DNA of 64,000 nt. Origin: Phycisphaerales bacterium. Lineage in GTDB: Bacteria; Planctomycetota; Phycisphaerae; Phycisphaerales; UBA1924. Shown one piece after another: positions 1-8,756 of the stretch (within the stretch, counting starts at the first letter, position 1; each line of letters begins with the position of its first letter). Below the pieces are notes generated by a model. That model saw nothing but the letters and a program-made list of their open reading frames with translations, ran no database searches and had not been told where the DNA came from. The DNA is taken from contig JAVJNT010000002.1 in NCBI GenBank assembly GCA_040217175.1, positions 496,001 through 560,000 on the forward strand, given 5' to 3'. Position numbers and translations under genes: made by a program.

Positions 1-1752
1 CTCTTCCTCGGAAATCGGCCCGCCGAGCGCACGCTGCGAGAGGTCCTCGATGGTGGCACGCATCTGGTCGCTGCGGATGCCAGCCGTCCGAACCGCGATC
101 GAGCGATCCGAGCCATAGCGACGGCCGAGTTCGATCTCGTCGGAGCCGTCCGAGAGCAGCAGCAGCGGCGCCGCCATCAAACGATTGGTCGCATCCTTCT
201 GCGCCACCAGGCCAACGGATTGGTCGAGCGGCAGGCTGGCAACGATCAGGTCGACGCTCGCGGCCGTCTCGTACTCCTGCTGCAGCGCGGTCAGCGACTC
301 GCCCGCGGGGCTGACGCGGTAGCCCATGCCCTCGAGCATGCGTTGCAGGCCACGTCCCACTTCCGGGTCGCTCGCGACGACGAGCGCGTAGCGATCGGTC
401 GCGCCGCGAATCGACGACGCAAGGATCGGGGCGACGAGGTCGCTCCGCTCGAACGACGCGCGCGGCTGGGCATGGGCGAAGGCCAAGGCCGCCTCGTACT
501 GCACGCGGCGATTCGGATAGGTCAGCGACTGGACCAGCGGCTGGGCGTTACCGGTCGAGCCCACCCACAGGTCGCTGCCGCCGGCGGTCTTGCCGATGGC
601 CTCGATGGCCTTGCGCGCCAGCTGGGTGTTGCTCGTGGCCAGCGCCCGCGACAGCACGTTCTGAGAAATGGTCGAGCCGGACGCGACGGCGTAGTACATC
701 GGCTCTCGCAGGCCCAGGTCCAGGTTTGCGTCCTGCGGACGCTCGATGTCCAGGCGCAGGTACGAGGCCACCCACAGGGCCGCGGCGGTGACGTTCGGGC
801 GGCGGACCAAGCGGAGCGAGTCCTCGCTCAGGCGCATGGCCATGAGTTCGTGGTACACCGGCGTGGGCACCGACTCGAAGAGCAGGCCGCCCGCCGTCGC
901 CTCGTAGCGCCACACGGGCTGGTTGCCCTCGCCCGGGAAGCTCGTGACGCCCGCATCCTCGGCCGAGAAGTTCTCGGCCACGTCGACGTACAGCTCGTGG
1001 GCCGGCGAACCAGCATCGGTACCGATGGCATCGAGCGCCCGCTGGGCGGCCTCGCGCACCTGCCCGTTGCTCGAGTTCTGGGCGATCTCGGCGAGGAACG
1101 GCGCGGCCGTGTCGTAGCCGATCTGGCCCAGCAGGTCGGCGATGGTGCGCTGGGTCTGCGGCGCGGTCTCACGCAGCGCAACGCTCAGCGGCATCACTGC
1201 CTGCTGGCCCAGCTGCACGAGCACGGCGCGCACTTCGCGGACCAACGCCGGGTCGCCGCCCTCGTCGATCACGCGCAGCAACTGCGGCGCGGCGTACTCG
1301 CCAGCAGCCACGAGGCGGTCCTTGGCGATGAGCCGGCCGCGCAACGGGCCGGTCAGCATGGCGATGTTCTCGGCGATCTCCTGCGGGTCGCGGGCCCGCT
1401 GCAGGCGACCCTCGCTGTAGAGCTGACGCAGCGAGGCGGCCTGCGCCTCGGCAAGCCCCGAGCGGATGGCCTCGCTCACGGCGCGATCGAAGCGGTCCTC
1501 GAGGCCGGCGTTCTCGACGAGGTCCACGAACTCGCGCGGGTCGATGCTGCGCCCGAGGAGCTGGGCGGCGTAATCGGCCGCCACGTCGTCGCGATCGATG
1601 AAGACGAAGTGGATGAACTCGTCCAGGAGCTGGCGATCGGTGAGGCGATCGGGGCCTTCCTGGGCGACCGCGGGAGCGGCAAAGTGGGTCGAAAGAGCCA
1701 GTGCCAGGCAGCCGGCGAAGGTGGGCAGGGTCGATCGCGAGAACATGGGCAC
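1..1752 (-). CDS. Secreted HEAT-repeat protein with a degenerate receiver-like C-terminus (partial)
   Basis: The reading frame is open to the left edge, so the C-terminus is missing; about 584 codons are visible. The N-terminus has a signal peptide with a cleavage-like AVA-Q site near residue 30. Roughly residues 110-260 are helical HEAT/PBS-lyase-like repeats, for example around LLRVIDEGGDPALVREVRA. From about residue 450 the sequence has the order of a CheY-like receiver (YALVVASD, then DLIVASLPL, then APLLLLS), but the phospho-acceptor Asp position is Ser and the conserved Lys is not evident, so it would be a pseudo-receiver. GAGGAG at 1761-1766 lies 8 nt before a GTG at 1752 and 14 nt before an ATG at 1746; I chose the GTG. 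The substrate or partner is unknown. The export signal is at odds with a cytoplasmic signalling role for the receiver-like part. Confidence 0.8.
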   Translation of the reverse strand, partial: MPMFSRSTLPTFAGCLALALSTHFAAPAVAQEGPDRLTDRQLLDEFIHFVFIDRDDVAADYAAQLLGRSIDPREFVDLVENAGLEDRFDRAVSEAIRSGLAEAQAASLRQLYSEGRLQRARDPQEIAENIAMLTGPLRGRLIAKDRLVAAGEYAAPQLLRVIDEGGDPALVREVRAVLVQLGQQAVMPLSVALRETAPQTQRTIADLLGQIGYDTAAPFLAEIAQNSSNGQVREAAQRALDAIGTDAGSPAHELYVDVAENFSAEDAGVTSFPGEGNQPVWRYEATAGGLLFESVPTPVYHELMAMRLSEDSLRLVRRPNVTAAALWVASYLRLDIERPQDANLDLGLREPMYYAVASGSTISQNVLSRALATSNTQLARKAIEAIGKTAGGSDLWVGSTGNAQPLVQSLTYPNRRVQYEAALAFAHAQPRASFERSDLVAPILASSIRGATDRYALVVASDPEVGRGLQRMLEGMGYRVSPAGESLTALQQEYETAASVDLIVASLPLDQSVGLVAQKDATNRLMAAPLLLLSDGSDEIELGRRYGSDRSIAVRTAGIRSDQMRATIEDLSQRALGGPISEEE

Positions 1753-2188
1753 GAGCTGCACTCCTCTATATCAGTCGGTTCGGTGAGGCCTGTCACGACT
1801 CCACGCCGATCCCCGCAGGGCCGCTGGGGGCCCCCTGCAGGGTCGTGAGGATAGACCAGCGCCAGCCCGATGGCAGGTTCGATCAAAACGGACGTGGCCC
1901 TGGTGGGTGACCGTACGGGCTCGGAGCCGGATGGATGCAGCCGCAACCGGCGGCAATCCCCACGGCCAGCGGGTCACCGGGCCCGCTCGACACAGCCGAT
2001 AGCCGATCGCTGCTCGTCCCAGAACGGCCGGCAGAGCCCGCTATGTCCGCCTAACCCACAGAAACTGCAGAACTTACGGCGTATTCATCGCGTCCGGCGT
2101 CAAGCGACCGACCCGCGCCGCCGATCTCATTGGCGTCCGCAGCAGGCCAAAGCGCTCGGGGCGCTGGGAAGGGATGTGAGGTGTAGCC
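1753..2188. other. Divergent intergenic region without a gene
   Basis: 436 bases between the divergent HEAT-repeat and HTH-receiver genes. No frame here resembles a known protein. Around 1815-1845 there is an imperfect GC-rich inverted repeat (gcaggg...ccctgc). I see no convincing -35/-10 pair, although promoters for both flanking genes should lie here. Confidence 0.5.
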
Positions 2189-2764
2189 ATGCCGTTCGAG
2201 AAGGACGTGCTGACGACTGGAGAAGTGGCGGAGATCTGCAAGGTCGCCCCGCGCACGGTGAGCAAGTGGTTCGATTCGGGCGAGCTCGAGGGTTATCGGA
2301 TTCCTGGTTCCAAGGACCGGCGCATCCCCCTCCCCGCACTCGTCAAGTTCATGAAGAAGCACCGCATGCCGCTGGACGGCCTGAAGACCACCGGCACCCG
2401 CGTGCTGCTGGTCGACAGCGACGCGGCGGTCATCGAGGGCCTGGGCAGCATCATCGCCGAGCAGACCGACTACGAGGTCTCGACGGCGACGACGAGCTTC
2501 CAGGCCGGCATGCTGTGCGAGAAGCTCCGCCCCCACGTCCTGCTGCTCGACCTGCACCTGGGCGAGAACGAGGCCCAGCAGGTCGTCCAGATGGTCCGCT
2601 CCAACGACCACCTGGCCATGACCCGCATCATCGCACTGAGCAACCGATTGACCGACGGCCAGGCCCAGGGCCTCAAGAGCCAGGGCTTCGACGCCTTCCT
2701 GCGGAAGCCCTTCCCGGCCCGCGAGGCGCTGCGGATCATCGACGCCATGACCACGATGATCTAG
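2189..2764 (+). CDS. HTH-receiver fusion regulator
   Basis: 191 aa. Residues 7-50 form an excisionase/MerR-type helix-turn-helix (LTTGEVAEICKVAPRTVSKW, then a recognition stretch ending in KDRRIP). Residues 69-188 form a receiver domain with the phosphorylation set intact: the acidic pair in LLVDSD, the acceptor Asp in LLLDLHLG, Ser in IALSN and Lys in LRKPF. This order, DNA-binding first and receiver second, is the reverse of the usual response regulator and is a layout seen in planctomycetes. The likely role is phosphorylation-dependent DNA binding; no partner kinase is encoded in the window. A GAGGTG stretch precedes the ATG, and a strong terminator follows at 2791-2830. Confidence 0.88.
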   Translation: MPFEKDVLTTGEVAEICKVAPRTVSKWFDSGELEGYRIPGSKDRRIPLPALVKFMKKHRMPLDGLKTTGTRVLLVDSDAAVIEGLGSIIAEQTDYEVSTATTSFQAGMLCEKLRPHVLLLDLHLGENEAQQVVQMVRSNDHLAMTRIIALSNRLTDGQAQGLKSQGFDAFLRKPFPAREALRIIDAMTTMI

Positions 2765-2790
2765 CCCGGGTCATGCTACGGACCAGAATG

Positions 2791-2830
2791 CAGCGAGCCC
2801 GCGCTCCAAGAGCGCGGGCTCGCTTCGTTT
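2791..2830 (+). terminator. Rho-independent terminator after the HTH-receiver gene
   Basis: A perfect 14-bp stem (agcgagcccgcgct, 2792-2805, paired with 2811-2824) with a 5-nt loop, followed by tcgttt. It lies between converging genes, so the hairpin could also stop reverse-strand transcripts, though no T-run follows on that side. Confidence 0.85.
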
Positions 2831-2854
2831 GGGCGGAGAACTCGGAGCGTCAGC

Positions 2855-3967
2855 TCAGAACGTGCTGAGCGCTGCGGCGACCACGTCGCGAGCTGCTGCG
2901 AGGTCACGCCGATCGATCATCTCGGTGACCGTGTGGATGTAGCGCGTACCGCAGACGATGCCGACGGCCTTGGCCCCGGCGGCGGCCTGCTGGGCGGCAG
3001 CGCCATCCTGCCCGCCGCGTGCCAGGATGGTGCGCTGGTAGGCGATGCGCTTCTTCTTGGCGATCGACTCGATCTGGTCGACCAGTTCGTAGTTGGCGAT
3101 GAAGCTGGCGTCCTGGATGTGCAGGCCGAATCCCTTGCCGTGGTGGTTGACCGCCTCGGGCTCGGGTACGCCGGGAGTATCGCAGGCCAGCGAGACGTCG
3201 ATGCCAAGGCCGATGTCGGGCTTGACGGCGTAGCTGGCGGTCTTGGCGCCGCGCAGGCCGACCTCTTCCTGCGTTGTGAAGGCGACGACGACCTCGCACG
3301 AGTGGCCGTTGCCGCTCTTGTGCAGCTTGCGGACGCTCTCGATGCCCAGCCAGCAGGCAAAGCGGTTATCGAGCGCCTTGCTGACGACCTTGGTGCCGAT
3401 CTCGATCAGCGGCTCGTCCATGACGACGTAGTCACCGATGCGGACCTTTTCCTTCACCTCGTCGGCGGGCATGCCCGTGTCGACGAAGAACTCCTTGACC
3501 TCGGGCACCTTGTTGCGCTCTTCGGGTCCGGAGATGTGCACGGGCCGGCCGCCGGGATTCATGACGGCCTTGAGGTCGCCGCCGCTGGTGCACACGAGCA
3601 CGCGGCGGCTGAAGAGGTTGCGCGTGTCGAAGCCGCCGGCGGCGTTAAGCCGGATGAAGCCCTTGTCGTCGATGTGGCTGACGTAGAAGCCGATCTCGTC
3701 CATGTGGCTGAGGATCATCACGCGCGTCGCGTCGTCGCCGCCGGCGGTCGACTTCTTCGATGTCTTCTTGCCGCTCTTCTTCTTCGAGCCGCCCTTGGGC
3801 CGCGGGTGCCGCGTGCAGATGAGCGAGCCCATGGCGTCGACGCGCATCTCGTCGAAGAGGTCCTTGACCTCGTCCTCGATGAGCGCACGAACACGCTCCT
3901 CGCGGCCCGGGATGCCGGGGGTCTCGCACAGTCGCTTGAGCAGGTCGATGTTCAGGTCGTCTTTCAC
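2855..3967 (-). CDS. M42 family metallo-aminopeptidase
   Basis: 370 aa, the usual size for the M42 (FrvX/cellulase-like) family of cytoplasmic co-catalytic zinc aminopeptidases. The expected ligands and catalytic residues are visible: H88 and D90 in SHMDEIG, D200 in KALDNR, the E234-E235 pair in TTQEEVGLRGA, D257 in GIDVS and H345 in RYIHTVTE. A Lys/Ser-rich insert (about residues 58-73) sits just before the first metal ligand; it is unusual for the family and probably forms a surface loop. The gene converges on the HTH-receiver gene and is divergent from the folate-binding protein gene, with 84 bp between starts. Peptide trimming is the likely role; the actual substrate cannot be read from sequence. 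Confidence 0.92.
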   Translation of the reverse strand: MKDDLNIDLLKRLCETPGIPGREERVRALIEDEVKDLFDEMRVDAMGSLICTRHPRPKGGSKKKSGKKTSKKSTAGGDDATRVMILSHMDEIGFYVSHIDDKGFIRLNAAGGFDTRNLFSRRVLVCTSGGDLKAVMNPGGRPVHISGPEERNKVPEVKEFFVDTGMPADEVKEKVRIGDYVVMDEPLIEIGTKVVSKALDNRFACWLGIESVRKLHKSGNGHSCEVVVAFTTQEEVGLRGAKTASYAVKPDIGLGIDVSLACDTPGVPEPEAVNHHGKGFGLHIQDASFIANYELVDQIESIAKKKRIAYQRTILARGGQDGAAAQQAAAGAKAVGIVCGTRYIHTVTEMIDRRDLAAARDVVAAALSTF

Positions 3968-4051
3968 GGGCTTCGCTCCTTCTCCCTGGGTTTTCGCGGC
4001 TTGAAGGCCCCCAGTCTACGGGCCCCGGACCCCGCGGGGGTAGCATCATCC

Positions 4052-5215
4052 ATGGCGACCCGCAGCCCGATGACCGAGACCTACGCAGAGCGCGAGGCCG
4101 CGCTGCATCCCTACGGCGACCCGCAGCGCGGTCTGCTCGTGCCCATGGCCTTCGAGCACGTCGAGCTCGAGTACGCCGCTATCCGCAAGGCCGCGGCGCT
4201 CGTCGATCTTCCGCAGTCGGGCACCATCGAGGCGACCGGCGCCGACCGCGTGAGCTTCCTCAACAACCTCGTCACGCAAGAACTCAAGGGCCTCGAGCCC
4301 ATGCGGAGCGTCCGCAGCTTCTGGCTCAACCGCAAGGGCCGCATCGACGCCGACCTGCGCCTCATCGAGGACGGCGAGCGCTTGCTGATGGCCACCGACG
4401 CCCTCGTCGCCGGAACCACGGCCGAGGCGCTCGCCGAATACGTCTTCGCCGAGGACGTGCAGCTCCGCGATGCGACCGAGTCACTGCACCGCCTGGCGCT
4501 CCATGGCCCGCGCGCGGCGCAGGCGCTGATGGCCGTCGCCGAAACCGACGAGCACGTCGCGCTCGAGCCCGGCCGCGCCATGACGGTGATGGTCGCGGGC
4601 ACGTCGGTCCTGGTCGAGCGCGAGGACAGCGCGGGCGAGCTCGGCCTCGTGCTCACGATGCCGACCGAGCACGCTCGCGCCGTGTTCGACGCACTAGAAC
4701 AAGCCGAGGGCGTGCGCCCCTGCGGCTGGCTGGCGTACAACATCGCGCGGATCGAGGCGGGCTGGCCGCTGTTCCAGATCGACTTCGCGGGAGAGAGCCT
4801 GCCGGCCGAGACCGGCGTGCTGCACGACCGCGTCTCGTTCACCAAGGGCTGCTACCTGGGCCAGGAGGTCGTCGCCCGCATGCACGCGCTGGGCAAGCCC
4901 AAGCAGCTCCTGGTCGCACTGCGGCTCGCCGAGGGCGCCGAGCCGAGGCTGCCCGGCGAGAAGGCCAAGATCTTTGCCAACGCCGAGAGCGACAAGCCCA
5001 TCGGCACGGTCACGAGCTCGACCATCGCGCCGATGCTCAGCGCCTCGCCCGTCGCGCTCGCTCAGGTGCGTACGGCCCACGCCGACCCGGGAACGACGCT
5101 CTTCCTCGAGGCCGAGGGCGAGCGCGTCCCGTTCGTCGTTCAGCCGACGCTGGCGTCGTGGCCGCCCGTCGAGGCGTCGCCGTCGGCCTCAGACTCGACG
5201 CCCGATCGGCAATAG
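4052..5215 (+). CDS. ygfZ: YgfZ/GcvT-like folate-binding protein
   Basis: 387 aa. The protein follows the GcvT/YgfZ fold, with an N-terminal folate-binding domain (DLPQSGTIEATGADRVSFLN) and the YgfZ signature KGCYLGQE at about residues 265-272, whose Cys is the hallmark of the group. YgfZ proteins support maintenance of certain iron-sulfur enzymes in a tetrahydrofolate-dependent way. An ATG at 4052 and a second in-frame ATG at 4070 are both possible. The last 76 bp are shared, on opposite strands, with the 3' end of ribD; both C-terminal tails there are low-complexity (Ser/Pro/Asp here, Gly/Asp in RibD). Confidence 0.9.
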   Translation: MATRSPMTETYAEREAALHPYGDPQRGLLVPMAFEHVELEYAAIRKAAALVDLPQSGTIEATGADRVSFLNNLVTQELKGLEPMRSVRSFWLNRKGRIDADLRLIEDGERLLMATDALVAGTTAEALAEYVFAEDVQLRDATESLHRLALHGPRAAQALMAVAETDEHVALEPGRAMTVMVAGTSVLVEREDSAGELGLVLTMPTEHARAVFDALEQAEGVRPCGWLAYNIARIEAGWPLFQIDFAGESLPAETGVLHDRVSFTKGCYLGQEVVARMHALGKPKQLLVALRLAEGAEPRLPGEKAKIFANAESDKPIGTVTSSTIAPMLSASPVALAQVRTAHADPGTTLFLEAEGERVPFVVQPTLASWPPVEASPSASDSTPDRQ

Positions 5216-6387
5216 GTCAATTCGACGTCTTCGCCCACGCGGCGCACGCGGCCCAGCCGCAGGCGCACGCCCGACGACAGCGCGGGCGAGACGCGTCCGA
5301 CGGCGACGGGCTTGGCTTCTTCGTCGGCCAGCAGCATGGGCGCGACGTAAGCGATCGCGGTGTCGACGACGCTCGCCTCGAAGAGCGCCCCCAGCAGGCC
5401 CGCCCCGCCCTCGACCAGGATCGTGGTCACGCCGAAGGTCGAGTACAGCTTCTTCATCGTCTCGCGCAGGTCCAGGCCGCCCTTGGATCCGTGCCCGGCA
5501 GGACACGGCAGGATGCGCACGCCGGCCTTGGCCAGCTCGGCCCGCTTCATCTCGCTGATGCCGCTCGCCGCCAGCTTCTCTTCGCAGCACACGACCGTCG
5601 GCACGTCCCTGGCCGTACGCACGAGCGTGCGGTCGAGGGGGATCTCCAGGTCCGGGTCGAGCACGATGCGCATCGGCGTGGTCCGCGGCTTGCCGTGCCG
5701 CACGGTCAGCGACGGATCGTCGGCCACCACCGTGCCCATGCCAGTCAGGATTGCATCGACCCGGCCGCGGAGCGCATGCACGCGGCGACGCGAGGCCGTG
5801 CCCGAGATCCACTGGCTCTCGCCGACGCGCGTCGCGATGCGCCCGTCGAGCGTTTGCGCCCACTTGGCGACGACCCACGGCCGCCCCTCGATCACGCGCT
5901 GGCGGAACGGCGTGCTCACGGCGGTGGCCAGCGCGCTCGCGTCGCTGGCGCGGACCCGCACGCCCGCCTGCTCGAGAACGTCGGCCCCGCCACGCGCAAC
6001 CTCGTTGGGGTCGCTCGCCGCATAGACGACCTCGCCGATGCCGGCGTTGATCAACGCCGTCGTGCAGGGCGGCTGCTTGCCCGTGTGGGCGCAGGGCTCG
6101 AGCGTGACGTAGGCCGTCGCACCGCGCACGTCATGCCCGTTCGCTGCCGCGCTCGCGAGCGCCCGCGTCTCGGCGTGCCGCCCGCCGAAGCGCCGATGGG
6201 CGCCCATGCCGAGAACCTCGTCGCCGCGCGCGATCACGCAGCCGACGAGCGCCCCATCGCCCACGCGGCCCAGCCCGAGCAGGGCGAGCCGCGCGGCAGC
6301 GTCGAGGAAGCGTGCGTCGCGGGCCGCTCGGGCCGCGTCGTGAGCATCCTCCTGCTGCGCTGGCGTGGCACGATCGGTCACGCCCAC
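5140..6387 (-). CDS. ribD: Bifunctional riboflavin biosynthesis deaminase/reductase RibD
   Basis: 415 aa from the GTG at 6387 (another in-frame GTG lies at 6381). Residues 30-150 form the cytidine-deaminase-like zinc domain, with HAE at 71-73 and PCAHTGKQPPC at 98-108. From about residue 165 on is the reductase domain, with RIVLDPDLEIP and ILVEGGAGLLGALFEASVVD. It converts the diaminopyrimidine intermediate from GTP to the ribitylated uracil precursor of lumazine. The frame stays open upstream into the neighbouring gene, but the deaminase domain and the neighbour's stop at 6419 favour a start near 6387. No other rib genes are in the window. Its 3' end overlaps the folate-binding gene convergently. 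Confidence 0.93.
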   Translation of the reverse strand: MGVTDRATPAQQEDAHDAARAARDARFLDAAARLALLGLGRVGDGALVGCVIARGDEVLGMGAHRRFGGRHAETRALASAAANGHDVRGATAYVTLEPCAHTGKQPPCTTALINAGIGEVVYAASDPNEVARGGADVLEQAGVRVRASDASALATAVSTPFRQRVIEGRPWVVAKWAQTLDGRIATRVGESQWISGTASRRRVHALRGRVDAILTGMGTVVADDPSLTVRHGKPRTTPMRIVLDPDLEIPLDRTLVRTARDVPTVVCCEEKLAASGISEMKRAELAKAGVRILPCPAGHGSKGGLDLRETMKKLYSTFGVTTILVEGGAGLLGALFEASVVDTAIAYVAPMLLADEEAKPVAVGRVSPALSSGVRLRLGRVRRVGEDVELTYCRSGVESEADGDASTGGHDASVG

Positions 6388-6418
6388 AGCGTAGGTCCAG
6401 GCGGATGGTGCCCGTCGG

Positions 6419-6913
6419 TCAGGCGTGCGCGCGTCGGCTCGACTCGACGACGACCTCACGCAGGGCGTCGCCGCTCGACTGGGTGCCGGTGACGCAGTCC
6501 TGCAGCGTCTTGGCGTCGTCCTCCAGGTCGAGCGCCCGGGCGTAGGCCAGGCACGACTTGTACCCCGAGAGCGCGTAGTGCTCCATGCGGTTGCTCTGCG
6601 AGATGATCGACGCGTCGCGGACGATGGCGTCCTCGATGTCGGCCTCGGTGGCGTGGGCCTTGGCCTCGGTCACCAGGCCGGCCATGCCCTTGCAGCGCTC
6701 GCCGGTCGGCTCGACGCCGTGGCGGTCGCAGATGGTCTCGACGGCCTTGATGCCGTCGCGGATGCCATCGAGCACGCGGTCCATCTTGGCGCACGCCTCT
6801 TCGCTGGTGCACGCCTCGGCCAGCGTCTGGTGCATCTCCAGCGACTGCGTGTTGGCGCTGTAGAGGTCCTTGATCTCGTGCACGTAGAGGTCCTTGAGGT
6901 TGCTGACGGACAT
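6419..6913 (-). CDS. DUF892 (YciE/YciF-type) ferritin-like protein
   Basis: 164 aa, all helical. It matches the DUF892 ferritin-like family from the first residues (NLKDLYVHEIKDLYSANTQ) through the Glu/His-bearing helices, including SNRMEHYALSGY and EDDAKTLQ. Members are small four-helix proteins linked to stress responses; a di-metal site is plausible but activity is unproven. AAGGAGGG lies 6 nt before the ATG at 6913, a strong ribosome site. It lies 31 bp upstream of ribD on the same strand, so the two may be co-transcribed, though no shared function is evident. Confidence 0.9.
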   Translation of the reverse strand: MSVSNLKDLYVHEIKDLYSANTQSLEMHQTLAEACTSEEACAKMDRVLDGIRDGIKAVETICDRHGVEPTGERCKGMAGLVTEAKAHATEADIEDAIVRDASIISQSNRMEHYALSGYKSCLAYARALDLEDDAKTLQDCVTGTQSSGDALREVVVESSRRAHA

Positions 6914-7737
6914 GGAAGCCCTCCTTCTGAGCGGGACTCGTGGGACGTTCTTCGCTGGCCGGGCCCGCCCGGGTCGTGTCCCGCCGCAACGCCGCGATCG
7001 GCCCGACCAGCACCGCGGGACGCTAACGGGACGGTCGCGCGCGGCGGCCGCGTGCTTCGGAAACCAGCAACGGACGGCGCCCGAGAGCCGGGACTCCCCG
7101 TGGCCCGGCCGCGTGTTTGCGTACGCGTGGGGCGCTCTGCGCGCCCGTGCGGGCGGCACTCGCGGCGCGGGCCGCGCACGCCGAGCGAGCGGCGAGCGCG
7201 CCGGTCGTGCGGCCTGGCGCGGTCGTGCCGGGCGGCGCCGGGGCGATGGTGCGGGCCCAACCCGGCGCGCCGGAGGCCCGCACGGTCTTTTGGGAGGCCT
7301 CCAGAATCGTTCTTTTGGCCGCGCGCACCGTCCGGTTTAGCGTCGTGCACGTCCGCCCGGCCCGCGCCATCGTGCGGAAAGCCGAGAGAACGTGGGTTTT
7401 GAGCCCGTTCGAAGAATCGTCGGCGGCTGCATGGGTGGTGTTGGGGTGGCGGGCCGGGGCGCGGCCCGGGTTCCGAGAACTCGGCGGGGCGCGCCGCGAG
7501 GTGGTGCAACCACGAGCCCGGCGGCCCGCGCCACGCGCCGATGATCGCAACGGCCCGGGCGGACGGTCCGTAGGCCCAACAGGCTGGCGTCCACCCGGGG
7601 ACCAATGGCGCTTGCCGGTGCTCGCGGGCGGCCCCCGATTCTCGACGGCCGCACGCCCGGACGAGGCAACGCACCTGGGGTTCCTGTATCGATTTGCGTA
7701 AAGCAACGCTGGCCCGTGGCCGGGAGGAGGGTTTCAG
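6914..7737. other. Long GC-rich region without a recognisable gene
   Basis: 824 bases between divergent genes. Open frames exist on both strands, but their translations are Ala/Arg/Gly/Pro-rich with no domain-like pattern, as expected for chance frames at this GC content. A 10-bp palindrome ggaggcctcc is visible near 7290-7300, beside two copies of ttcttttgg-like sequence. The right end (about 7680-7737) is less GC-rich and ends in a GGAGGAGGG ribosome site, so it should hold the promoter for the downstream gene. Confidence 0.5.
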
Positions 7738-8574
7738 ATGCAAAGAATTCGCACAACACTGATGGCGTGGGTCACGCTGAGCGTGGTGGCCCTGGGCGCG
7801 AGAGCGCAGGGCGCGGACTTCCTGTATTGGAAGGAAACGCCTGCCGCGACCGACGTGATCTTTGGCGCCCTCTTGGACCTCGGCCTCACGGGCGACATCT
7901 CGCGGAGCGTGGACCAGTTCCTCGACAAGGCGGACGACCGCGCGTGGCCCGTGATCATCATCTGGCGCTATCGGGCACTGGGTCCGACCGATGAGGCACG
8001 CGTAATCGACGCGCTGCGGCAGCACCTGGACGGGGGCGGCCGCCTGCTCGTCAACATGCCCCAACTCGACGACATGCCGGCGATGCAGCGGTTTCTGGGG
8101 CTGGAGGGGGCGATAGATCTTCGCCCACCGCAGCAGCGGATCAGGCAGGTGGCCGTGCCGGCGCACCCGGCGGTCGCCCAAGGCGTTATGCGCACCAGCG
8201 GCGAGCCGCCGGTCCTGGACGACATCGGCGACGTGCTCGTGCCCGGCCCAGATGCTCGTCCGCTGCTTAAGTATGAGATCGACGAGACCATCGCCAGCGT
8301 CATGGTGCGCAGCGGGCAGGTGATCGTCAACGGCTGGGAGTGGTCGGAATGGTCTAGCGACGGCATCGCGATGGCCACCGACCAGATCGAGTGGCTCATC
8401 TCGTGTCCGGTCGACGTCGACGGGGACGGAACGCTCGACCTGTTCGATTTCCTGGAGTTCCAGTCGCTGTTCATGGCCGGCGACCCGGCGGCGGACTGGT
8501 TCGACTACGACGGCCGGCTGACGATCTTCGATTTTCTCGCGTTCTTCGACGCGTTCGAGGTCGGGTGCCCGTAA
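7738..8574 (+). CDS. Secreted GATase-like-fold protein with GC-type dockerin-like tail
   Basis: 278 aa. A signal peptide covers residues 1-24 and GGAGGAGGG precedes the start. Residues 26-220 look like an alpha/beta domain, possibly of the class I glutamine-amidotransferase-like (ThuA-like) fold: VIIIWRYRAL, then GGGRLLVNMPQLDD, then IVNGWEWSEW. No catalytic Cys-His-Glu set is evident, so activity is unknown. Residues 226-277 form a doubled calcium-loop tail; the first loop (DVDGDGTLDLFDFLEF) is canonical and the second is degenerate (FDYDGR). The chain ends Gly-Cys-Pro rather than Gly-Cys. A clear paralogue lies at 47458-48288 with matching motif spacing. Confidence 0.82.
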   Translation: MQRIRTTLMAWVTLSVVALGARAQGADFLYWKETPAATDVIFGALLDLGLTGDISRSVDQFLDKADDRAWPVIIIWRYRALGPTDEARVIDALRQHLDGGGRLLVNMPQLDDMPAMQRFLGLEGAIDLRPPQQRIRQVAVPAHPAVAQGVMRTSGEPPVLDDIGDVLVPGPDARPLLKYEIDETIASVMVRSGQVIVNGWEWSEWSSDGIAMATDQIEWLISCPVDVDGDGTLDLFDFLEFQSLFMAGDPAADWFDYDGRLTIFDFLAFFDAFEVGCP

Positions 8575-8756
8575 GCCTTGACTCTATGGAGTACTGCTGC
8601 CATGAGCGTTGTCTTCGATGGAGCCGCCCCGCCACTCGTGCAGGCGTCGTTGCGCTACCCGAAACCACCGATCGGCGCGCACGTTTCTCGCGGCCTCGTC
8701 GCTGCAGGGCTGTCGGACGCTCGCGGGAATCGGCGTGCGACGGAGTCGAGGCGGAC

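Noticed and set aside
220-1848. A forward open frame of about 540 codons opposite the HEAT-repeat gene
   Set aside because: Same GC-driven effect; the reverse strand has the signal peptide, ribosome site and repeats.
2933-4051. An N-terminal extension of ygfZ back to 2933
   Set aside because: The extension is antisense to the M42 aminopeptidase gene; the YgfZ family N-terminus matches a start at 4052.
7023-7706. Open frames on both strands in the 6914-7737 block
   Set aside because: Ala/Arg/Pro-rich translations, no ribosome site, no domain-like hydrophobic pattern; more likely chance frames.
8575-8756. Possible small gene after the GC-tailed protein at 7738
   Set aside because: Only short chance frames, no ribosome site; treated as a convergent intergenic gap.
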